Shown piece after piece: positions 25,230-32,076 of a DNA stretch of 32,076 nt. Both the position numbers and the translations under genes were made by a program. The stretch comes from Bordetella petrii (GTDB taxonomy: Bacteria > Pseudomonadota > Gammaproteobacteria > Burkholderiales > Burkholderiaceae_B). Position 1 is the stretch's first letter. Each line of letters begins with the position of its first letter. The stretch is from the NCBI RefSeq assembly GCF_020991325.1, contig NZ_JAJMLX010000017.1, forward strand, positions 1-32,076, read 5' to 3'. The notes under the pieces are model-generated. The model saw only the letters and a program-made list of their open reading frames with translations. It was not told where the DNA came from and searched no databases.

Positions 25230-26753
25230 ATGTCTTTCCGGTCTCATCGCTGGCTGGTATTGGCCATTGTGTCGATCGATCTATTCCTGATCGTCATCGA
25301 CATGTCGGTACTCTACACGGCGCTGCCCCACCTTACGCAGGCCATGGGCGCGTCCGCGGCCGAAAAGCTCTGGATCGTGAACGCATACCCCCTGGCCGTG
25401 GCCGGGCTGCTGCCCGGCATGGGTACGTTATCGGACCGCTACGGCCCCAAGCGCCTGTTCACCAGCGGCCTGGCCGTATTCGGCGCGGCCTCGCTGGCGG
25501 CCGCCTATGCCGCCAGCCCGTCATGGCTGATAGCCGCCCGCGTGCTGCTGGCGGTGGGCGCCGCCATGATGATGCCCGCCACGCTTGCCATCATCCGCCA
25601 TACGTTCACGGACACCCGGGAGCGCACCCTGGCCATTGGCATATGGGCAGCCGTCGCCTCGGGCGGCGCCGCGTTCGGCCCCGTGGTGGGCGGCGCCCTG
25701 CTGGAGCATTTCTGGTGGGGGTCGGTATTCTTGATCAACGTGCCGATCGTGCTGGTGGTGCTGCCCCTGGGGTTGTGGGCCGTGCACGACTTTCCGGGCC
25801 ATGCGTCGCGCCGCTGGGACCTGCTGGGCTCGCTGCAGATTCTGGTGGGCCTGGTGGGCGTGGTGTATGCGGTCAAGGAAGTCAGCCAGCATGCCCCTTC
25901 GTATCCGGTGGCACTGGCCGCGGCGCTGGCGGGCGCCGGCCTGCTGGTGGTTTTCGTGCGCCGGCAGCTGCGCATGGCCGACCCGCTGATCGATTTTGCG
26001 CTGTTCCGCAGCCGCAGGTTCAGCGGCGCCATCGTGGTCGCGCTGGTGGCTTCGGCGGCGTTCTCGGGAGTGGAGCTGATCTTCAGCCAATGGCTGCAAC
26101 TGGTGCGCGGCATGTCGCCGCTGCAGGCCGGCCTGTTCATCCTGCCGGCGCCGCTGGCCGCCTTCGTGGCGGGGCCGGTGGCGGGCCTGCTGCTGCCGCG
26201 CGTGGGCGAACATCGCGGCCTGTGGATGGCCATGTTCACCGCCGGCGTGGGCACATCGGCGCTGGCCCTGCTGTACCAGGCCGCGCCGGTATGGCAGTTG
26301 TCCAGCCTGGCTGTCATGGGCTTCGGGCTGGGCGCCGCCATGACCGCGGCATCCAGTTCCATTCTGTCCGGCGCACCCGCCAGCCAGATAGGCATGGCCG
26401 GCTCGGTGGAGGAAATGTCGTATGAAGTGGGCGCCGTGCTGGGCGTGGCGCTGATGGGCAGCCTGGCCACCGCGGCCTACGGCGCTTCGCTGGCGCTGCC
26501 CGCGGACCTGGAGCTGCCCGGGATCGTGCACGACAGCCTGGACGAGGCGCTGGCTGTGCCCCCGCCCGCCGCGCCCGCCACGGCCAGCCTGCTGGCCACC
26601 CTGGCCCGCGCCGCGTTCGACCACGCGTTCCTGGCCGTGCTGGTGGCCACCGCCGTGCTGCTGCTGGGTACCGCATGGGGCCTGTTGCGCCACGGCGATG
26701 GCGGCCGCCGCGGCATGGCGCGGCCGCTGTCGCGGGCGGATCAGGCCAGGTAG
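25230..26753 (+). CDS. SmvA-like MFS efflux pump (DHA2, 14 TM)
   Basis: A 507-residue proton-driven multidrug transporter of the inner membrane. It begins SHRWLVLAIVSIDLFLIVID, where the acidic residues in the first helix are a DHA2 mark (motif D1). Next come LWIVNAYPLAVAGLLPGMG, motif A GTLSDRYGPKRLF, a motif C-like stretch SGGAAFGPVVGG and EHFWWGSVFLINVPIVLVV, all very like SmvA of enterobacteria, which exports quaternary ammonium biocides and dyes. ATG 25230 has an AGGA ribosome-binding site 8-11 bases upstream; an ATG at 25155 lies inside the promoter and is rejected. Controlled by the divergent TetR. Its last 13 bases overlap the end of the convergent hydrolase gene. Confidence 0.92.
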   Translation: MSFRSHRWLVLAIVSIDLFLIVIDMSVLYTALPHLTQAMGASAAEKLWIVNAYPLAVAGLLPGMGTLSDRYGPKRLFTSGLAVFGAASLAAAYAASPSWLIAARVLLAVGAAMMMPATLAIIRHTFTDTRERTLAIGIWAAVASGGAAFGPVVGGALLEHFWWGSVFLINVPIVLVVLPLGLWAVHDFPGHASRRWDLLGSLQILVGLVGVVYAVKEVSQHAPSYPVALAAALAGAGLLVVFVRRQLRMADPLIDFALFRSRRFSGAIVVALVASAAFSGVELIFSQWLQLVRGMSPLQAGLFILPAPLAAFVAGPVAGLLLPRVGEHRGLWMAMFTAGVGTSALALLYQAAPVWQLSSLAVMGFGLGAAMTAASSSILSGAPASQIGMAGSVEEMSYEVGAVLGVALMGSLATAAYGASLALPADLELPGIVHDSLDEALAVPPPAAPATASLLATLARAAFDHAFLAVLVATAVLLLGTAWGLLRHGDGGRRGMARPLSRADQAR

Positions 26754-27532
26754 CGCTTGAACCAGGCCAGCATGCGTTGCCAGCCATCGCGGGCATCGGG
26801 CTCGCGGTACATGGGGCGGTAATCGGCCAGGAACCCATGGCCCGCGTCCGGGTACACCACCACCTCGGAGGCGCGCGCCGCCTCGTTGCCCTGCGCCAGC
26901 CTGGCGCGCAGTTGCTCCACGTCTTCCAGCGGGATGCTGGTGTCCTGGCCGCCGTACAGGCCCAGGACAGGCGCATGTGTCTGGCCGGCCACGTCCAGCA
27001 CCACATGCTTGATCAGGGGGCCATGCCCCGCGCTGAGCTTGCCGTACCAGGCCACGCCGGCCCTGACCGCGGGGTTGTGCGCGGCATACATCCAGGTCAG
27101 GCGTCCGCCCCAGCAGAACCCGGTAATGCCGACGCGCCTGGTATCGCCGCCGTGCTGCCCGGCCCAGGCCAGGCTGGCATCCAGATCGGCGTACACCTGT
27201 TCATCGGGCACCTTGGACACAATGTCGGCCACCAGCCTGGGCACGTCGTTGTATTGGGACGGATCGCCCTGGCGCTGGTAGAGTTCGGGCGCGATGGCCA
27301 GATAACCGGCCTTGGCCAGGCGGCGGCAGATGTCCTTGATGTGCTCGTGCACGCCAAAGATTTCCTGCACGACCAACACGACGGGCAGGCCCGACTTGCC
27401 CTCGGGCGCCGCATAGTAGGCGGCGATCTGGCCGTCGACCACGGGCAATTGGAAATCGCCGTGCGCCAGGCCCTGGGCATCGGTGCGGATGGTGGTGTCT
27501 GCGGGCTGGCCGGCAGCGGGGGCAAAACTCAT
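26741..27532 (-). CDS. Dienelactone hydrolase family protein
   Basis: A 263-residue cytoplasmic alpha/beta hydrolase. The dienelactone hydrolase triad is complete: C140 in GITGFCWGGRL, D197 in YGGQDTSIP and H232 in PDAGHGFLAD. E57 in QEIFGVH is the glutamate that activates the cysteine. Such enzymes open lactone rings in chloroaromatic breakdown, but most genomic copies have no known substrate, and no chlorocatechol genes are nearby. AGGAG precedes the ATG. It follows the ZIP transporter gene by 45 bases on the same strand, so the two may share a transcript without an obvious functional link. The 3' end overlaps the efflux pump gene by 13 bases. Confidence 0.92.
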   Translation of the reverse strand: MSFAPAAGQPADTTIRTDAQGLAHGDFQLPVVDGQIAAYYAAPEGKSGLPVVLVVQEIFGVHEHIKDICRRLAKAGYLAIAPELYQRQGDPSQYNDVPRLVADIVSKVPDEQVYADLDASLAWAGQHGGDTRRVGITGFCWGGRLTWMYAAHNPAVRAGVAWYGKLSAGHGPLIKHVVLDVAGQTHAPVLGLYGGQDTSIPLEDVEQLRARLAQGNEAARASEVVVYPDAGHGFLADYRPMYREPDARDGWQRMLAWFKRYLA

Positions 27533-27577
27533 GACGGACTCCTGTACAAACGGACCCGCCCGTTGGACGTGCGGACC

Positions 27578-28477
27578 CTAGTGAGAGTGAATGGCCTGCG
27601 CGGGCTCGCCTGGCACCGCGCTGCCGCGCGGGGCATCGTGCCCATGCGGGTGCTCGTGCACATGCTCGTGGGCATGCCCGGAAGCGTGATCGTGCGCGTG
27701 GCCGTGATGCATGAATGACGTAACGCCATAGATGACGATAACGCCTGCGCCCACCAGCAGCAACTGCGGCACCGCATCAGCCAGCGAACCGCGTTCGTGC
27801 ATTTGCGGAATCAGGTCGGCCACCGAGATATACAGGAAGCTGCTGGCGGCAATGACCAGCACGTAAGGCACCCATTGCTGGGCCTGCTGCAGCACGAAAT
27901 AGCCGACCACGCCGCCGATCGCCGTGCACAGGCTGCTGAACAGGATCAGGGTGAAGGCCCGGCGCCGCGCCAGTCCGGCATTGAGCAGCACGACGAAGTC
28001 GCCCAGCTTGTGCGGGACTTCATGCACGATGATGGACGCCGCCGTCAGCACGCCCAGCAGCGGGTCGGCCAGGAAAGCCGCCGCCACCAGCACGCCGTCG
28101 CACAGATTGTGCAGCGAACTGCCGACCAGGATCAGCACGCCGCCGCGGCCGGCCTCGTGCCGGTCGTGCCCCTTGTGATGATGATGGCCGTCACCTTCGT
28201 GGTGGTGGCTGTGGCGCAGCAGCGCGATTTTCTCCAGCACGAAGAATCCCACCAGCCCGGCCAGCAGCAAAGCGAACAAGGCCCGCGTGTCCGCCGGCGC
28301 ATGCTCGAAGGCCTCTGGCAGCAGGTGCAGCAGGGCCACCGACAGCAGCACCCCCACCGACAGGCTGACCATGTGATGCAGGTACTTGCTGAACACGCGG
28401 TAGGCCAGCCAACTGGCGACGGCCACGGCGATCAGGCCGCCGGCAACGGTGGCAAGCAGAATCCAGAGAAGCAGCAT
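27578..28477 (-). CDS. ZIP-family divalent metal transporter, His-rich
   Basis: A 299-residue inner-membrane zinc/iron transporter, about eight helices. The metal-site helices are LIV-1-like: HNLCDG (H123, N124, D127) in helix 4 and HEVPHKLGD (H152, E153, H156, D160) in helix 5. The loop between helices 3 and 4 (about 89-107) holds ten histidines. The C-terminal tail (about 255-299) has many HxH repeats (HGHAHDHASGHAHEHVHEHP). Such segments bind zinc and can sense or buffer it. It is not the well-studied BbZIP of B. bronchiseptica, which has different sequence. A Zur-like half-symmetric site with a TATAAT lies just upstream (28502-28519). Confidence 0.93.
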   Translation of the reverse strand: MLLLWILLATVAGGLIAVAVASWLAYRVFSKYLHHMVSLSVGVLLSVALLHLLPEAFEHAPADTRALFALLLAGLVGFFVLEKIALLRHSHHHEGDGHHHHKGHDRHEAGRGGVLILVGSSLHNLCDGVLVAAAFLADPLLGVLTAASIIVHEVPHKLGDFVVLLNAGLARRRAFTLILFSSLCTAIGGVVGYFVLQQAQQWVPYVLVIAASSFLYISVADLIPQMHERGSLADAVPQLLLVGAGVIVIYGVTSFMHHGHAHDHASGHAHEHVHEHPHGHDAPRGSAVPGEPAQAIHSH

Positions 28478-28501
28478 GGGGAAGGCGGGTAAGGGCGAAA
28501 G

Positions 28502-28519
28502 GCAACATTATATCGTTAC
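28502..28519 (-). promoter_or_regulatory. -10 box within a possible Zur-like site upstream of the ZIP gene
   Basis: On the minus strand GTAACGATATAATGTTGC contains a perfect TATAAT (28512-28507) and imperfect dyad symmetry (6 of 9 pairs), reminiscent of Zur boxes of the GTTATA-N-TATAAC kind. It is 25 bases upstream of the ZIP start. No good -35 is present. The resemblance is weak. Confidence 0.3.
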
Positions 28520-28540
28520 ACTGCCGCCCCACCCCGGATG

Positions 28541-31258
28541 TCAATGCGCCTGTTCCCAATTGGGGCCCACGCCCACTTCGGCCAGCAGAGGCACCCGCAG
28601 CGTGGCCACGCCGCACATCAGGGCCGGCAGGCGCTCGCGTACCCGCGGCAATTCGTCGTCAGGCACTTCCAGCACCAGTTCGTCGTGCACCTGCATGATC
28701 ATGCGGGTGGCCAGGCTTTCCTGCTGCAGCCAGTCTTGCACGGCCACCATGGCCATCTTGATGAGGTCGGCCGCCGTGCCCTGCATGGGCGCATTGATGG
28801 CGGCCCGTTCGGCGCCCTGCCGGCGCGGCCCCGACGCGGCACGGATGTCCGGCATTTGCAGGCGCCGGCCGAATACGGTTTCGACATAGCCCTGCTGGCG
28901 GGCCAGTTGGCGGGTGTGTTCCATGTACTGCGCCACGCCGGGGTAGCGCGCGAAGTAGCGGTCGATATACGCCTGGGCGGCATCGCGCGTAATGCCCAGG
29001 TTGGACGCCAGGCCGAATACACCCATGCCGTAGATCAGGCCAAAATTGATGGCCTTGGCGGCGCGGCGCTGTTCGGCGCCGACCTCGGCCAGGGGCACCC
29101 CGAAGATTTCCGCCGCCGTGGCGCGGTGGATGTCTTCTCCGGCGGCAAAGGCCCGCTGCAGATTGGCGTCGTCGGACACATGCGCCATGATGCGCAGTTC
29201 GATCTGGGAATAATCGGCCGATACCAGCACGCCGCGTTCGGCGATGAAAGCCTCGCGCACGCGCCGCCCCGCCTCGGTGCGCACCGGGATGTTCTGCAGA
29301 TTGGGATCGGAAGACGCCAGCCGGCCGGTGATGACGGCCGCCTGTGAATAATGCGTATGGACGCGGCCCGTGCGGGCGTTGATCATGCGCGGCAGCTTGT
29401 CGGTATAGGTGGACTTCAGCTTGGACAGGCCGCGGTATTCCAGCAGCACTTGCGGCAGCGGGTAATCCTGCGCCAGCTTGGTCAACACCTCTTCGTCGGT
29501 AGAGGGCGCGCCGCCGGCGGTTTTGCGCAGCACCGGCAGTTCCATGCGCCCGAACAGGATTTCGCCCAGTTGCTTGGGGGAATTCAGGTTGAAGGGCTGC
29601 CCGGCCAGGTCGTAGGCGCGCTGCTCGAGCGTCAGCATTTCCTGGCCCAGCCGATGGCTTTGGCGGCCCAGTTCGGCGGCATCGACCTTGACCCCGTTGC
29701 GCTCGATGACGGTAAGCACGCGCGAAACCTGCATTTCCAGCTGGTAGATGCGTTCCAGGCCGGCATCGGCGGCCACCCGGGGGCGCATGGCCTGGTGCAG
29801 TTGCAGGGTGAAGTCGGCGTCTTCGCACGCATAGTGGCCCGCCTTGTCGACCGCCACTTCATCGAAGCCGATCTGCTTGGCGCCCTTGCCGCACAGTTCT
29901 TCATAGGTGACGCCGCCGCGGCCCAGATAACGCTGCGCCAGGTCGTTCATGCCCACGCCGCGGTGCGACTCCAGCACGTAGGCCTGCAGCATGGAGTCTT
30001 CCTGGATGCCGGCCAGCACAATGCCTTCGTTGGCGAACACGTGCGTGTCGTACTTGGCGTGGTGCAGCAGCTTGGCGCGTTGCGGGTCTTCCAGCCAGCC
30101 GCGCAGGCGCTGCAGGACTTCGGCCTTGGGCAGTTGCTCGGCGCTGTCGGGACCGCGGTGCGCCACCGGGATATAGCAGGCCACGCCCGGCGCGGTGGCC
30201 ATGGAAATGCCCACCAGGCTGGCCTGCATTTCGTCCAGCGATGTGGTTTCGGTATCCAGCGCCACCAGGGAAGCCTCGGCCGCCTGGGCCATCCATTCGT
30301 CGAAGGCCGGCCAGGTGGAGATGATCTGGTAGCGCAATTCCGCCGGCGCGGCCGGCGCCTCGACGATGACCCGGGCATCGCCTTGGGGCACGCGCTGCGC
30401 GTCGCCGGTGAGTTCGCGCAGCCAGGTGCGGAACCCGTACTTTTCGTACAGGGATTGCAGGATATCGGTATCCGGCTGGCGCGGCGCCAGATCCTGGATG
30501 TGCTGGATGTGGCCGGTGAGATCGCAATCGCACTTTACGGTAAGCAGCTGGCGAGTCAGCGGAAACTGCGCAATGGCCTCGCGCAGGTTGTTGCCCGCCA
30601 CGCCCTTGATGCCATCGGCTTGTTCCACCAGCGTATCGATGGAGCCGAACTCGGCCAGCCATTTCGCCGCGGTCTTGGGCCCCACCTTGGTAACCCCTGG
30701 CACATTGTCGACCGTATCGCCGATCAGCATGAGGTAGTCGACAATGCGTTCGGGCGGCACACCGAACTTGTTGAGCACCCCGGGTTCGTCCAGCACCTCG
30801 CCGCTCATGGTATTGACCAGCGTGACGTGGGAATCCACCAACTGGGCGAGGTCTTTGTCGCCGGTAGAGACAATGGTGCGGATGTCGTGCTGCGTGGCCT
30901 GCTTCGCCAGCGTGCCAATGATGTCGTCGGCCTCGACCCCTTCGATGGCGAGCACGGGCCAGCCCAGGGCCTTCACGGCCTGGTGGATGGGTTCGATTTG
31001 CGCCGCCAGGTCTTCAGGCATGGGCGGCCGATGCGATTTATAGTCGGGATAGAGATCATCGCGGAAGGTCTTGCCGCGCGCGTCGAAAATGCAGGCTGCG
31101 TAATCTGCCTTATGATCCGAGACCAGCTTGCGCAGCATATTGACGACACCGTACAGCGCGCCCGTGGGTTCGCCTTGCGCATTGCGCAAATCGGGCATAG
31201 CGTGAAAAGCGCGGTACAAGTAGCTCGAACCGTCTACCAGCAATAAGGTTTTATTCAT
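28541..31258 (-). CDS. polA: DNA polymerase I
   Basis: Repair and Okazaki-fragment polymerase, 905 residues (E. coli 928). Three domains are present: the 5' nuclease (1 to about 290; EGVEADDIIGTLA, STGDKDLAQL), the 3'-5' proofreading exonuclease (about 310-500) and the family A polymerase. Proofreading is intact: D335 and E337 (LDTETTSL), AKYDTHVF, and YACEDADFTLQLH. Polymerase motifs are VSADYSQIELRIMAH (motif A), RRAAKAINFGLIYGMG (motif B) and MQVHDELVLEV (motif C). ATG 31258 gives the family start MNKTLLLVDGSSYLYRAFHA; the frame stays open 43 codons upstream but overlaps the divergent gene and lacks family sequence. The start codon shares bases with that of the divergent LOG gene. Confidence 0.98.
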   Translation of the reverse strand: MNKTLLLVDGSSYLYRAFHAMPDLRNAQGEPTGALYGVVNMLRKLVSDHKADYAACIFDARGKTFRDDLYPDYKSHRPPMPEDLAAQIEPIHQAVKALGWPVLAIEGVEADDIIGTLAKQATQHDIRTIVSTGDKDLAQLVDSHVTLVNTMSGEVLDEPGVLNKFGVPPERIVDYLMLIGDTVDNVPGVTKVGPKTAAKWLAEFGSIDTLVEQADGIKGVAGNNLREAIAQFPLTRQLLTVKCDCDLTGHIQHIQDLAPRQPDTDILQSLYEKYGFRTWLRELTGDAQRVPQGDARVIVEAPAAPAELRYQIISTWPAFDEWMAQAAEASLVALDTETTSLDEMQASLVGISMATAPGVACYIPVAHRGPDSAEQLPKAEVLQRLRGWLEDPQRAKLLHHAKYDTHVFANEGIVLAGIQEDSMLQAYVLESHRGVGMNDLAQRYLGRGGVTYEELCGKGAKQIGFDEVAVDKAGHYACEDADFTLQLHQAMRPRVAADAGLERIYQLEMQVSRVLTVIERNGVKVDAAELGRQSHRLGQEMLTLEQRAYDLAGQPFNLNSPKQLGEILFGRMELPVLRKTAGGAPSTDEEVLTKLAQDYPLPQVLLEYRGLSKLKSTYTDKLPRMINARTGRVHTHYSQAAVITGRLASSDPNLQNIPVRTEAGRRVREAFIAERGVLVSADYSQIELRIMAHVSDDANLQRAFAAGEDIHRATAAEIFGVPLAEVGAEQRRAAKAINFGLIYGMGVFGLASNLGITRDAAQAYIDRYFARYPGVAQYMEHTRQLARQQGYVETVFGRRLQMPDIRAASGPRRQGAERAAINAPMQGTAADLIKMAMVAVQDWLQQESLATRMIMQVHDELVLEVPDDELPRVRERLPALMCGVATLRVPLLAEVGVGPNWEQAH

Positions 31259-31937
31259 GGTTACAAAGGCAGAATTAGAAACGCCCGCCGGCAAACAAAT
31301 ACCGGTGATTATGTCAGAGATACGGGCGGCGGCAGACAAGCTGGCCGACATCGGCCCCGCCGTCAGCGTATTCGGCAGCGCGCGCATCAGCCGCGAATCT
31401 CCCCATTATGAAACTTGCGAGGCAATTTCGGCGGCCCTGGCCGAAGCCGGCTTCGCCGTCATCGCCGGCGGCGGCCCCGGCATCATGGAAGCGGCCAACA
31501 AGGGCGCCTTCGAAGCCGGCGGCACCAGTGTCGGCCTGAACATCAGCCTGCCCCACGAGGCGCACAACAACGAGTACCAGACCATCAGCCTGTCGTTTGA
31601 GTATTTCTACTCGCGCAAGGCCACGTTCTTCATGCACAGCTTCGCCTATGTGGCCCTGCCGGGCGGCTTTGGCACCATGGACGAGCTGTTCGAGGCGCTG
31701 ACGCTGATCCAGACCGGCAAAGTGCCGCCCGCGCCCATCATCCTGGTGGGCAGCGAGTACTGGCATGGCCTGGTCGAATGGCTGGCCGACCAGATGCTGC
31801 CCAACGGCATGATAGCCGCGCATGACCTGGAACTGTTCATCGTGGAAGACGACCCGCGCAAAGTGGTGCGCCGGGTGGTGGAGTTCCATTCCGAGCGGGC
31901 GTCCGGCGCGGAATACGCGCCTTCGCTGCCGGGCTGA
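31257..31937 (+). CDS. LOG-family Rossmann-fold protein (putative nucleotide 5'-monophosphate nucleosidase)
   Basis: A 226-residue protein of the lysine-decarboxylase-like/LOG family. It shows VSVFGSARIS near residue 36, GGGPGIMEAANKG (71-83), EYFYSRKATFF with the conserved R120/K121, and the nucleotide-binding PGGFGTMDE (135-143). Family members split the base from nucleoside monophosphates (cytokinin riboside monophosphates in plants and some bacteria); the substrate here is unknown. ATG 31257 has an AAGG ribosome-binding site 9 bases upstream and yields the N-terminal helix usual in this subgroup. ATG 31311 is an alternative start that would leave room for a polA promoter. Confidence 0.9.
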   Translation: MVTKAELETPAGKQIPVIMSEIRAAADKLADIGPAVSVFGSARISRESPHYETCEAISAALAEAGFAVIAGGGPGIMEAANKGAFEAGGTSVGLNISLPHEAHNNEYQTISLSFEYFYSRKATFFMHSFAYVALPGGFGTMDELFEALTLIQTGKVPPAPIILVGSEYWHGLVEWLADQMLPNGMIAAHDLELFIVEDDPRKVVRRVVEFHSERASGAEYAPSLPG

Positions 31938-31949
31938 ACGGACCAGCGC

Positions 31950-31972
31950 CCGCCCGCAGCGCCACTGGGCGG
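31950..31972. terminator. Possible hairpin between convergent genes
   Basis: CCGCCC (31950-31955) and GGGCGG (31967-31972) can pair around an 11-base loop, in the 39-base gap between the LOG gene and the convergent partial gene. No T-run follows, so intrinsic termination is doubtful. Confidence 0.25.
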
Positions 31973-31976
31973 CACA

Positions 31977-32076
31977 CTAGCCGAGCGCCTGCGCCACGGC
32001 CTGGCGCGCCCTTGCCACGAACTCGCTTTCACCGTGGCGCGCCGGCAGCAGGCAGAACCTGGCTTGCGGCAAGGGG
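31977..32076 (-). CDS. C-terminal end of an unidentified protein (runs off the window)
   Basis: One minus-strand frame stays open from the window edge to a TAG at 31979-31977 and encodes 32 residues: PLPQARFCLLPARHGESEFV followed by an alanine-rich helical end. The codon use, with G or C at third positions, resembles real genes here, and it converges on the LOG gene in the expected way. The fragment is too short to name; an enzyme ending in an amphipathic helix is all that can be said. Confidence 0.5.
   Translation of the reverse strand, partial: PLPQARFCLLPARHGESEFVARARQAVAQALG

Noticed and set aside
29351-31246. 631-codon open frame antisense to polA
   Set aside because: It is a shadow of polA; no motif or ribosome-binding site supports it.

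Overview
The window is GC-rich bacterial DNA from a betaproteobacterium of the Alcaligenaceae, most likely a Bordetella or Achromobacter relative. Evidence is the 16S rRNA 5' end, the gene families (three Bug-type solute receptors, LpxO, MsbA) and a four-gene lipopolysaccharide (LPS) core cluster like one described in Bordetella pertussis. No IS481-like or other insertion sequence was seen in 32 kb, which argues against B. pertussis itself. The species call is inference.

Layout. 1-881: 5' end of a 16S rRNA gene on the minus strand, with leader, boxA and a strong promoter. It is divergent from rng (RNase G, 882-2345). 2346-6417: a palindromic repeat, then msbA (minus), and a plus-strand run of a family 9 glycosyltransferase, a YdcF/ElyC-like membrane protein and a small YkgJ-type Cys-rich protein. 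6414-10858: a minus-strand operon of a gamma-glutamyltransferase-like enzyme, a Bug receptor and a GAF protein, divergent from a LysR regulator with palindromic candidate operators between them. 10868-18165: dnaE followed, with overlapping start and stop codons, by glycosyltransferase, deacetylase, glycosyltransferase and glycosyltransferase, the LPS core cluster. 18294-22447: lpxO, sdaA (L-serine dehydratase) and a Na/Pi-cotransporter-family protein with a PhoU-like tail. 22557-26753: two orphan Bug receptors, then a TetR regulator divergent from an SmvA-like 14-TM efflux pump with a clear operator. 26741-31937: dienelactone hydrolase, a His-rich ZIP metal transporter, polA, and a LOG-family protein whose start codon overlaps that of polA. 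The last 100 bases hold the 3' end of an unidentified minus-strand gene.

Working together. Much of the window serves the outer envelope: MsbA flips lipid A-core, the family 9 enzyme and the dnaE-linked cluster build core sugars, and LpxO hydroxylates lipid A. A second theme is uptake and catabolism of organic acids or amino acids under LysR control. The rest is housekeeping: rRNA and its processing enzyme RNase G, and DNA polymerases I and III.

I did not find a convincing wholly new system. The best leads are the GGT-like/Bug/GAF/LysR unit, whose enzyme lacks the usual glutamyl-binding arginine context; the placement of rng against an rrn promoter; the palindromic repeat at 2440-2470; and the polA/LOG divergent start-codon overlap.
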